The notes under the pieces are model-generated. The model was not told the origin of the DNA. It worked only from the letters and a program-made list of their open reading frames with translations, and made no database searches. Shown piece after piece: positions 1 to 4,997 of a DNA stretch of 5,046 nucleotides (within the stretch, counting starts at the first letter, position 1; every line of letters starts with the position of its first letter). This DNA is from RFPI01 sp964398195 (GTDB lineage: Bacteria > Pseudomonadota > Gammaproteobacteria > Burkholderiales > Methylophilaceae), in the NCBI GenBank assembly GCA_964398195.1, contig CAYNLW010000063.1, positions 1 through 5,046 on the forward strand, written 5' to 3'. Made by a program: the position numbers and the translations under genes.

Positions 1-16
1 TTTTAGCTGGACTGCT

Positions 17-31
17 TTGGATTGGATTGGA
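17..31. repeat. Short tandem repeat, three perfect TTGGA units
   Basis: Three perfect head-to-tail copies of the pentamer TTGGA lie 18 bp beyond the 3' end of the tRNA-Leu gene; they read TCCAA on the tRNA strand. The surrounding 1-48 stretch has no convincing GC-rich hairpin followed by a T-run, so the end of the tRNA transcript is not visible here. With only three units this could be chance. Confidence 0.5.
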
Positions 32-48
32 GTGTGAAAAATATTTTA

Positions 49-135
49 TGGTGCCCGGGGCCGGAATCGAACCGGCACGGCCGTGAAGCCGAGAGATTTT
101 AAGTCTCTTGTGTCTACCAATTTCACCACCCGGGC
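49..135 (-). tRNA. leuZ: tRNA-Leu, anticodon UAA
   Basis: This is a class II tRNA with a long variable arm. The 7-bp acceptor stem pairs GCCCGGG (135-129) with CCCGGGC (59-53). The discriminator is A (52) and the CCA end is encoded (51-49). The anticodon stem AGAGA/TCTCT encloses the loop CTTAAAA, so the anticodon is TAA (101-99), reading UUA and UUG leucine codons. The variable arm forms a CGGC/GCCG stem, and the T-arm is GCCGG-TTCGATT-CCGGC. It lies 8 nt downstream of tRNA-Cys, so both are probably cut from one precursor. The symbol follows the E. coli gene in the same syntenic position. Confidence 0.97.
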
Positions 136-143
136 TAGATGGG

Positions 144-217
144 TGGAGGCGCGAGCCGGAGTCGAACCGGCCTAAACGGCTTTGCAGGCCGCGGCATAAC
201 CGCTTTGCTATCGCGCC
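144..217 (-). tRNA. cysT: tRNA-Cys, anticodon GCA
   Basis: The acceptor stem pairs GGCGCGA (217-211) with TCGCGCC (154-148). The discriminator is U (147), the hallmark base recognised by cysteinyl-tRNA synthetase, and CCA is encoded (146-144). The anticodon loop CTGCAAA (187-181) carries GCA (185-183). The T-arm is GCCGG-TTCGACT-CCGGC. In E. coli cysT sits between glyW and leuZ and is transcribed with them. Here the gap to the upstream tRNA-Gly holds a terminator-like hairpin, so expression depends on read-through or on a promoter I cannot see in the short gap. Confidence 0.97.
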
Positions 218-219
218 AT

Positions 220-233
220 ACCTCAGATGAGGT
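220..233. repeat. Perfect 6-bp inverted repeat in the tRNA-Gly/tRNA-Cys spacer
   Basis: ACCTCA and TGAGGT flank a 2-bp centre; as RNA this would fold as a 5-bp stem with a 4-nt loop. It lies 2 bp before the 5' end of tRNA-Cys and just after the larger hairpin at 241-271. There is no T-run after it. It may be a precursor processing element or simply an isolated small hairpin; the sequence does not decide. Confidence 0.55.
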
Positions 234-240
234 GTAAGTT

Positions 241-271
241 AAAAAGGGAAAGCGCGAAGCTTTCCCTTTTT
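241..271 (-). terminator. Intrinsic terminator-like hairpin between tRNA-Gly and tRNA-Cys
   Basis: A perfect 13-bp stem (AAAAAGGGAAAGC pairing with GCTTTCCCTTTTT) encloses a 5-nt loop at 254-258. Read on the minus strand, the core GGGAAAGC/GCTTTCCC stem is followed directly by five T residues. This is the classic Rho-independent form, and it starts 7 nt after the tRNA-Gly CCA. The A-run on the other arm makes it symmetrical, so it could also work on the plus strand, but no plus-strand gene ends here. It may instead be a leaky attenuator or an RNase processing hairpin, because the downstream tRNAs must still be expressed. Confidence 0.75.
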
Positions 272-278
272 GGTAACC

Positions 279-354
279 TGGAGCGGGAAACGAGTCTCGA
301 ACTCGCGACCTCAACCTTGGCAAGGTTGCGCTCTACCAACTGAGCTATTCCCGC
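279..354 (-). tRNA. glyW: tRNA-Gly, anticodon GCC
   Basis: The acceptor stem pairs GCGGGAA (354-348) with TTCCCGC (289-283). The discriminator is U (282) and CCA is encoded (281-279). The D-arm is the common GCTCAGTTGGTAGAGC form. The anticodon stem CAACC/GGTTG encloses TTGCCAA, giving anticodon GCC (321-319), which reads GGC and GGU. The sequence is nearly the same as E. coli glycine tRNA GCC. It is the first tRNA of the cluster, 72 nt after the pgsA stop, with its own strong promoter immediately upstream. Confidence 0.97.
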
Positions 355-370
355 GTCAAAGAAAGCGTGC

Positions 371-398
371 ATTTTAAAGATTTTCGGCTTGCTGTCAA
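371..398 (-). promoter_or_regulatory. Sigma-70-type tRNA promoter with GC-rich discriminator
   Basis: On the minus strand a perfect -35 box TTGACA (398-393) is separated by 16 bp from the -10 box TAAAAT (376-371). The following discriminator, GCACGC (370-365), is GC-rich, as in stable-RNA promoters under stringent (ppGpp) control. The predicted start near 364-362 leaves a leader of about 8-10 nt before mature tRNA-Gly at 354. The promoter lies wholly in the pgsA/tRNA-Gly gap. Stringent control is inferred from the family pattern. Confidence 0.8.
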
Positions 399-426
399 GC
401 ATTCTCAGCGCTTAAAGGCTGGCTAT

Positions 427-990
427 TTAATGTCCACGCAAGGTGGGCAAAGCAGCTTTTAGGTAATAAGCCATTGACAGCAAAGTTAAAAAGGCAGCGA
501 TCAAAATTAAAACATGACCGACCAAATGAATATTTATTCCCAACAAGGGCATGTCATACAGTAAAAAAGGAATCGCTATCATCTGTGCGATAGTTTTTAA
601 TTTGCCTACCATCGCCACCGCTACACTACTAGACTTGCCTAGACCGGCCATCCACTCGCGTAATGCGCTGATGGCAATCTCGCGGCCGATAATAATAAAG
701 GCGATTACTGCCCCTACTCTATCCAACTCAACTAACAAAATCAGCGCCACTGTGACCATCAGTTTGTCTGCCACAGGGTCAAGGAAAGCCCCAAAATTTG
801 AAGTTTGTTGTAAGCGTCTGGCGAGATAACCATCTAGCCAATCGGTGATGCTGGCTAAGACAAAAATCACCGTGGCCAATAGATTAATTTGATATTGACT
901 GAGTAAAGGTTGGATATAAAACAGCAATACAAAAAAGGGGATAAAAACGATGCGTCCTACGGTAAGCGTGTTGGGCCAATTCCAATTCAT
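427..990 (-). CDS. pgsA: CDP-diacylglycerol--glycerol-3-phosphate 3-phosphatidyltransferase PgsA
   Basis: PgsA joins CDP-diacylglycerol and sn-glycerol-3-phosphate to give phosphatidylglycerophosphate plus CMP, the committed step to phosphatidylglycerol and cardiolipin in the inner membrane. The 187-residue protein carries the full CDP-alcohol phosphatidyltransferase signature: D50, D53-G54, A57-R58, G67, D71 and D75, with the standard spacing. Hydrophobic stretches at about residues 13-29, 35-48, 78-110 and 125-180 fit a multi-span membrane protein. Length is normal for the family (E. coli about 182). The ATG directly follows the uvrC stop with no gap. An AGGA at 1004-1001, inside the end of uvrC and 10 nt before the ATG, is the likely ribosome binding site. 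Translation coupled to uvrC is therefore likely, as in the E. coli uvrC-pgsA unit. Confidence 0.96.
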   Translation of the reverse strand: MNWNWPNTLTVGRIVFIPFFVLLFYIQPLLSQYQINLLATVIFVLASITDWLDGYLARRLQQTSNFGAFLDPVADKLMVTVALILLVELDRVGAVIAFIIIGREIAISALREWMAGLGKSSSVAVAMVGKLKTIAQMIAIPFLLYDMPLLGINIHLVGHVLILIAAFLTLLSMAYYLKAALPTLRGH

Positions 991-2796
991 TTAGTGCAGT
1001 TCCTGATAAATTTTTTCTGCCAACATTTGGCTGATACCCTCGACTTGGGCAAGTTCGTCAATACTAGCATTTTTTACCCCCTGCAGTCCGCCAAAGCGCA
1101 ATAACAAACTCTTGCGCCGCTTGGCGCCTATCCCGGCAATCTCTTGCAAGCTGGACTGCATTCTGCTTTTGCCGCGCTTGGCTCTATGGCCTGTGATGGC
1201 AAAGCGGTGCGCTTCGTCACGGATTTGCTGCAACAAATGCAGGCCGGGATTATCTTTGGCTAAGCTAACCGGCTGATTGTTTTCGGGGAAAAACATCTGC
1301 TCTAAACCGGGTTTGCGCTCTTCGCCTTTGGCGATGCCGACCAAGATAATATCCACCAAGCCTATCTCTTGCATCACCTCGTGTGCCACGCCAAGTTGTC
1401 CTTTGCCACCGTCGATAAATACCAAGTCGGGGATTTTGCCCTCGCCGGCAGCGATTTTCTTATAGCGTCGCGTTAATACTTCGCGCATCGCAGCGTAATC
1501 GTCGCCTGGGGTGATGTCAGTAATGTTATAACGGCGATATTCCTGTGCGCGCATATCGCCTTTATCGAATACCACACAAGACGCGATGGTCGCCTCGCCC
1601 ATCATATGGCTGATATCAAAACACTCAATGCGTTCTACTGAATCTGGCAATGACAACGCTTCGCGTAACGCCATTAAGCGATGTTGCTGATTGCTTTGTT
1701 GTGCCAGACTTTGCTTTAGCGCTAATTCGGCATTGGTTTCTGCCATCTTTAACCACACCCGCTTATCGCCGATGACTTTGCTATTGATGCGTATCTTTCT
1801 GCCGGCTTGCTCGGATAACCAATCTTGCAAATCTTCGCTTTCGATACTCACCCCAACGACGATTAAAGGCGGGGTGTTTTGCGCGCTGTAATGCTGTTGA
1901 ATAAAGGCGCGCAGAATATCCGCAGTATTTTCTTGTTCGGCATTCTTAGGAAAAAAGCTTTTATCACCAAGATGACGCCCGCCACGCACCATCACCAGAT
2001 TGACGCAGTGCTGCCCTTGCAATTCGGCACAGGCAATCACATCGGCATCGTCCACCGCAAAATCACTGACAAACTGTTTGGCCTGCACTTGCCGCAGGCT
2101 TTGCATGCGATCGCGATAAATGGCGGCTAACTCATATTCCTGTTGTTCTGCCGCGGCCATCATTTTGCTGCCCAACTCATCCATAATCTGCTGCTCGCGG
2201 CCTTGCAAGAACATCACTGCGTGTTGCACATCTTGCGCGTAGTCCTGCTCCGAGATGAAATCCACACAAGGCGCGGTGCAACGTTCAATCTGATATTGCA
2301 AACAAGGACGGGTGCGGTTGGCAAACACCGAGTTTTCGCAGGTGCGCAACTTAAACACCTTTTGTAATAACTGTATGCTCTCGCGCACCGCTACTGCATT
2401 AGGGAAAGGGCCGAAATACTGATGTTGCTTTTTTTGCGTACCGCGATGAAACGCCAATCTAGGGAAATCATCAGCGGTGATGCTGATATAAGGATAGGAC
2501 TTATCATCGCGGAATAGCACGTTATAGCGCGGCATAAAGCGCTTAATTAAATTATTCTCTAATAGCAAAGCCTCTGCTTCAGAGTGCGTGACGGTGGTTT
2601 CAATATTGGCAATCTGCCCCACCATCATGCGAGTACGCGGACTGGGCAAATTTTTATTGAAATAGGACGCTACCCGTTTCTTTAAATCTTTTGCCTTGCC
2701 CACATAAATCACCTCCTCTGCCGCGTTCAGCATGCGATACACGCCGGGCAGATGAGGTAGATTTTTTAAAAATGCTTTGGGATCAAATACTGACAA
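991..2796 (-). CDS. uvrC: Excinuclease ABC subunit UvrC
   Basis: UvrC is the nuclease of nucleotide excision repair; with UvrB it cuts on both sides of a DNA lesion. Numbered from the TTG start (601 residues; E. coli 610), the N-terminal GIY-YIG nuclease has G18-V19-Y20, Y31-V32-G33, R41 and E80 in the LLENNLI motif. Four cysteines (153, 165, 173, 177) match the [4Fe-4S] ligands of E. coli UvrC. A UvrB-binding UVR segment spans about 203-238. The RNase H-like nuclease shows D394 (FDISH), D433, D462 (FIDGGKGQ) and H530 (RDEAH). A helix-hairpin-helix DNA-binding region closes the protein at about 550-601. I chose TTG at 2796 because SVFDPKAF then aligns with the E. coli N-terminus. An upstream in-frame ATG at 2853 would add 19 unconserved residues and overlap the tautomerase gene. 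The TTG has only a weak GGA ribosome site and lies 1 nt after the tautomerase stop, which suggests coupling. Confidence 0.97.
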   Translation of the reverse strand: MSVFDPKAFLKNLPHLPGVYRMLNAAEEVIYVGKAKDLKKRVASYFNKNLPSPRTRMMVGQIANIETTVTHSEAEALLLENNLIKRFMPRYNVLFRDDKSYPYISITADDFPRLAFHRGTQKKQHQYFGPFPNAVAVRESIQLLQKVFKLRTCENSVFANRTRPCLQYQIERCTAPCVDFISEQDYAQDVQHAVMFLQGREQQIMDELGSKMMAAAEQQEYELAAIYRDRMQSLRQVQAKQFVSDFAVDDADVIACAELQGQHCVNLVMVRGGRHLGDKSFFPKNAEQENTADILRAFIQQHYSAQNTPPLIVVGVSIESEDLQDWLSEQAGRKIRINSKVIGDKRVWLKMAETNAELALKQSLAQQSNQQHRLMALREALSLPDSVERIECFDISHMMGEATIASCVVFDKGDMRAQEYRRYNITDITPGDDYAAMREVLTRRYKKIAAGEGKIPDLVFIDGGKGQLGVAHEVMQEIGLVDIILVGIAKGEERKPGLEQMFFPENNQPVSLAKDNPGLHLLQQIRDEAHRFAITGHRAKRGKSRMQSSLQEIAGIGAKRRKSLLLRFGGLQGVKNASIDELAQVEGISQMLAEKIYQELH

Positions 2797-2797
2797 G

Positions 2798-2980
2798 CTA
2801 TTCGTCCAACAACTTTCCAGCGATAGCCCAATCCTCGTATGCCACTTCGTCAAACGTGATATAGGTGTAACTGGCTGGCTTATGCGCCACCTTGGCCATG
2901 GTATCGGTGACCTGTTTGGCGATTTCGGCTTTTTGCTCGCGGCTTAATGCGCCAGCGTGTTTGATATTGATATAAGGCAT
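2798..2980 (-). CDS. Small 4-oxalocrotonate tautomerase-family protein
   Basis: This 60-residue protein belongs to the tautomerase superfamily, whose members use the N-terminal proline, exposed when Met is removed, as a general base in keto-enol chemistry. Here Met is followed by Pro (MPYINIK), and the beta-alpha-beta pattern with SREQK at the helix start is typical. Aligned without gaps to Pseudomonas 4-oxalocrotonate tautomerase from memory, Pro1 is kept and Trp replaces the active-site Phe50. The substrate-binding Arg11 and Arg39 correspond to Leu and Tyr. It therefore probably does not use 4-oxalocrotonate; its substrate is unknown. The start is secure: AGGAG at 2992-2988 lies 7 nt before the ATG. 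The TAG stop is 1 nt before the uvrC TTG. No catabolic genes lie nearby, so a degradation role is not supported by context. Confidence 0.88.
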   Translation of the reverse strand: MPYINIKHAGALSREQKAEIAKQVTDTMAKVAHKPASYTYITFDEVAYEDWAIAGKLLDE

Positions 2981-3054
2981 GATAGTTCTCCTGTAAAAAT
3001 TAATTTAACCAATTACCTAGACAAAATTGCGCCAGCCTCAGCACTACCCCCAAC

Positions 3055-3068
3055 GCTTGCATACAAGC
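3055..3068. repeat. Short inverted repeat in the CDF/tautomerase gap
   Basis: GCTTG and CAAGC are separated by 4 bp within the 95-bp gap (2981-3075). On the plus strand a short T-run follows (3071-3075), but no plus-strand gene ends here. On the minus strand, the direction of the CDF transcript, no T-run follows, so it does not look like a terminator for that gene. Read-through from the CDF gene into tautomerase-uvrC-pgsA is possible. I see no convincing promoter for the tautomerase gene in the rest of this gap. Confidence 0.45.
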
Positions 3069-3075
3069 ACTTTTT

Positions 3076-4005
3076 CTAGCCTGCCGCATGATGATGCGGT
3101 GGCTGTCCAGCCAATAACTCCGGCTGCAACACAATATACTGAATGGCAAATTGACTGCGCAATTCGCTTTGCAAACGCGCCAACAACTCAGGCCACTGCT
3201 GCATATCAGCAATTTTAATATGCGCGGTCAAAGCTATATGTTCGGCAGAAATCGCCCATACTTTTACCTCGTGCACATCAGCCACGCCAGCCACCGTGCG
3301 CATATAAGCCATTATCTCTGGCTGCTGTAAATGGTGCGGCACCGCTTCCATTAACACATGCCAACCTTCGCGCAATAGTCTTACACTAGCAACGCAAATC
3401 AGCAGCACGATAAATACCGACAGCCAAGCATCGATTGCCAACCAGCCTGTCAGATAGATAACTGCGCCGGATAAAAGTGCTGCCAAAGAGCCAAGTAAAT
3501 CACCTAGCACATGCAAAAAAGCCGCACGTTGATTGATATTGCTATGTCCTGCGCTAGCGCGGTGCAGATACCATGCCACATACAGATTAATCAACAATCC
3601 AAGCAAGGCAATCAGCATCATCTCGCCCGCCAAAATAGGCTGCGGTTGCTGCAAGCGCTGCCAAGCTTCATACAGAATGACGCTGACCACCAATAGCATG
3701 GCGGCGGCATTCAGCATGGCGACTAATACCTCGGCACGCAAATAACCAAAATTATGCCGACTGGTATGTGGGCGTCGTGCAAACCAATTAGCCAAGCAGG
3801 CCAAACCTAGCGCTGCACTATCGGAAAACATATGGCTAGCATCGCCTAACAAGGCTAAGGAGCCGGTCAACCAGCCACCTAGCGCTTCTACTACGGCGAA
3901 GATAAGGGTCAGTACAAAAGGCAGCAGCAAAGCCGAGCCATGATGGGTATGAAAATCATGATGATGGTGATGCAGATCTGCGTGGGAGTGTGCGGAAGTA
4001 TTCAT
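3076..4005 (-). CDS. Cation diffusion facilitator (CDF) heavy-metal exporter, CzcD/ZitB-like
   Basis: CDF proteins are inner-membrane antiporters that export Zn2+ and often Co2+ or Cd2+ in exchange for protons. The 309-residue form has a histidine-rich N-terminus (residues 6-22, ten His), six predicted membrane spans between about 25 and 220, and a cytoplasmic C-terminal domain (about 225-309) with the DVHEVKVWAIS block. Both transport-site motifs are the zinc-type HxxxD pair: H58/D62 in span 2 and H165/D169 in span 5. Length matches CzcD/ZitB (about 310). I chose the ATG at 4005. An in-frame GTG at 4083 would add 26 residues including two Cys, but it lies upstream of the best promoter candidate. 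Neither start has a good ribosome site nearby. The C-terminus ends in another His cluster (HHHAAG). The gene diverges from rlmJ. Exact metal specificity cannot be read from the sequence. Confidence 0.92.
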   Translation of the reverse strand: MNTSAHSHADLHHHHHDFHTHHGSALLLPFVLTLIFAVVEALGGWLTGSLALLGDASHMFSDSAALGLACLANWFARRPHTSRHNFGYLRAEVLVAMLNAAAMLLVVSVILYEAWQRLQQPQPILAGEMMLIALLGLLINLYVAWYLHRASAGHSNINQRAAFLHVLGDLLGSLAALLSGAVIYLTGWLAIDAWLSVFIVLLICVASVRLLREGWHVLMEAVPHHLQQPEIMAYMRTVAGVADVHEVKVWAISAEHIALTAHIKIADMQQWPELLARLQSELRSQFAIQYIVLQPELLAGQPPHHHAAG

Positions 4006-4015
4006 AGCAGTAATG

Positions 4016-4036
4016 CTAGCCGATAGTGCTAAGCCC
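4016..4036. repeat. Divergent-region repeat, copy 1
   Basis: This 21-bp stretch contains, in order, CTAGCC, ATAG, GCTA and GCCC. It matches a second copy at 4096-4114 in the same orientation, apart from two single-base gaps and one substitution. It lies 11 bp upstream of the chosen CDF ATG, near the predicted CDF transcription start. A duplicated regulator site is possible, but CTAGCG-like words are also common in the coding DNA here, which weakens the case. Confidence 0.5.
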
Positions 4037-4038
4037 TG

Positions 4039-4066
4039 ACAATATTGCGCCACAGTTTTCTTGCAA
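4039..4066 (-). promoter_or_regulatory. Candidate promoter of the CDF gene
   Basis: On the minus strand TTGCAA (4066-4061) could be a -35 box, with TATTGT (4044-4039) as the -10 box after a 16-bp spacer. A start near 4032 would give a leader of about 27 nt to the ATG at 4005 and would exclude the upstream GTG start. Both boxes are imperfect, so this is a candidate only. An inverted repeat at 4042-4069 overlaps both boxes. Confidence 0.35.
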
Positions 4067-4069
4067 TAT
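4042..4069. promoter_or_regulatory. Possible operator: ATATTGC-N14-GCAATAT
   Basis: Perfect 7-bp arms (4042-4048 and 4063-4069) lie 21 bp apart centre to centre, two helical turns. This is the geometry of a site bound by a dimer or pair of regulators on one DNA face. The arms overlap the candidate CDF -10 and -35 boxes, as expected for repression or for metal-responsive control. I do not recognise the motif as a known Zur, ZntR or ArsR-type site, and no regulator gene lies in the window. Confidence 0.4.
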
Positions 4070-4095
4070 GCCTGCTTTATCACTCAAGCTTTGCC

Positions 4096-4114
4096 CTAGC
4101 CATAGCGCTAGCCC
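4096..4114. repeat. Divergent-region repeat, copy 2
   Basis: This 19-bp stretch shares CTAGCC, ATAG, GCTA and GCCC in order with the copy at 4016-4036, 80 bp away. It also contains the 8-bp palindrome TAGCGCTA (4103-4110). It covers the place where a -35 box for the rlmJ TATAAT would be expected, and no good -35 sequence is present there. That would suit an activator site, but it is inference. Confidence 0.5.
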
Positions 4115-4125
4115 AGCCATGCCCC

Positions 4126-4131
4126 TATAAT
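4126..4131 (+). promoter_or_regulatory. Consensus -10 box of rlmJ, placed for a leaderless transcript
   Basis: TATAAT is a perfect sigma-70 -10 hexamer whose last T is 8 bp before the rlmJ ATG at 4140. A start 6-9 bp after the box falls at 4137-4140, leaving 0-3 nt of leader. No Shine-Dalgarno sequence precedes the ATG. At 17-bp spacing the -35 position reads TAGCGC, a poor match, and there is no TG extension of the -10. Confidence 0.7.
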
Positions 4132-4139
4132 GGCGCACT

Positions 4140-4997
4140 ATGTTAAGTTACCGACACGCCTTTCATGCGGGCAATCATGCCGATGTGCTTAAGCACTTTG
4201 TATTAATGCAAGTGCTGGCCTATATGGTGCAAAAAGATAAACCCTTGTGGTATTTAGAATCTCATGCTGGCGCCGGCATGTACGCGCTGCAACACGGCTT
4301 TGCCAGCCAAAACGCGGAATATCAAAGCGGCATAGGCAAGTTATGGCAACGCCACGATTTACCGGAAGACTTGGCCAACTATGTCAACTTCGTCAAAAGC
4401 CTGAATCGCCCGTCCAACCCCAAACAAGCCGAACTCAATTATTACCCCGGCTCGCCCTACTGCGCCAAGGCCTTGATGCGGGACTGCGACAAAATGCGTT
4501 TGTTTGAATTGCATAGCAGCGACTTCGCCATCCTTAAAAAACACTTTGCCCAACAAAAACAAGTGATGTGTGAATTGCGCGACGGCTTTGTCGCGCTTAA
4601 GGCTTTATTGCCGCCGGCTTGCCGCCGCGCGCTAACGCTGATTGACCCGCCGTATGAGGTGAAACAAGACTATCAACAAGTGGTGAAGGTGATGCAAGCC
4701 TGTTTAGAGCGCTTTGCTACTGGCAGCTACATTATTTGGTATCCCATGCTGTCCCGCAAAGAACCGCAGCATATGGTGCAACAACTAATTGAGCTTGGTC
4801 AGCACAGTTGGCTGCACGTTAGCTTGCAAGTGCAGCACCCTGACCCTTCTGGCTTTGGTATGTTTGGTAGCGGCTTGGTGGTGATTAATCCGCCTTGGAC
4901 GCTGCCGAATATCTTGCAAAACGTCATGCCCTATCTAGCAGAAAGCTTGGCCTTAGACGACGGTGCGCAATATCAACTTGAGCACCATATCGCCTAA
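4140..4997 (+). CDS. rlmJ: 23S rRNA (adenine2030-N6)-methyltransferase RlmJ
   Basis: RlmJ transfers a methyl group from S-adenosylmethionine to N6 of A2030 in 23S rRNA during ribosome assembly. The 285-residue protein closely resembles E. coli RlmJ/YhiR (280 residues) from end to end. The N-terminal MLSYRHAFHAGNHADVLKH is almost unchanged and includes Y4, H6 and K18, implicated in the E. coli enzyme. The AdoMet-binding stretch YLESHAGAGMY is at 38-48, YYPGSP at 101-106, and the catalytic N6-adenine motif DPPY at 169-172. The WYP and VVINPPW blocks lie at 200-202 and 247-253. The conserved N-terminus fixes the ATG at 4140, which lacks a ribosome binding site and sits just after TATAAT. The gene diverges from the CDF exporter and appears intact. 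No terminator is visible in the 49 nt that follow. Confidence 0.97.
   Translation: MLSYRHAFHAGNHADVLKHFVLMQVLAYMVQKDKPLWYLESHAGAGMYALQHGFASQNAEYQSGIGKLWQRHDLPEDLANYVNFVKSLNRPSNPKQAELNYYPGSPYCAKALMRDCDKMRLFELHSSDFAILKKHFAQQKQVMCELRDGFVALKALLPPACRRALTLIDPPYEVKQDYQQVVKVMQACLERFATGSYIIWYPMLSRKEPQHMVQQLIELGQHSWLHVSLQVQHPDPSGFGMFGSGLVVINPPWTLPNILQNVMPYLAESLALDDGAQYQLEHHIA

Noticed and set aside
135..323. Minus-strand open frame of 62 codons
   Set aside because: It runs through tRNA-Cys and part of tRNA-Gly and across the hairpin between them; it is a by-product of tRNA sequence, not a gene.
387..400. GCTTG/CAAGC inverted repeat as a pgsA terminator
   Set aside because: The stem is only 5 bp, no T-run follows on the minus strand, and it coincides with the TTGACA -35 box of the tRNA promoter.
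551..829. Plus-strand open frame of 92 codons opposite pgsA
   Set aside because: It is antisense to the conserved PgsA active-site region, and its translation has no recognisable domain.
1277..2367. Several plus-strand open frames of 62-83 codons opposite uvrC
   Set aside because: All are shadows of the well-conserved UvrC frame, with no ribosome sites or family resemblance.
3055..3075. Inverted repeat plus T-run as a terminator of the CDF gene
   Set aside because: The T-run follows the hairpin only on the plus strand, where no gene ends; in the CDF direction there is no T-run.
3000..3218. Short open frames on both strands at the CDF 3' end and the following gap
   Set aside because: They overlap the CDF C-terminal domain coding sequence, have no family resemblance and lack plausible ribosome sites.
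4247..4562. Open frames on both strands inside rlmJ
   Set aside because: They are out-of-frame shadows of a gene conserved over its whole length.
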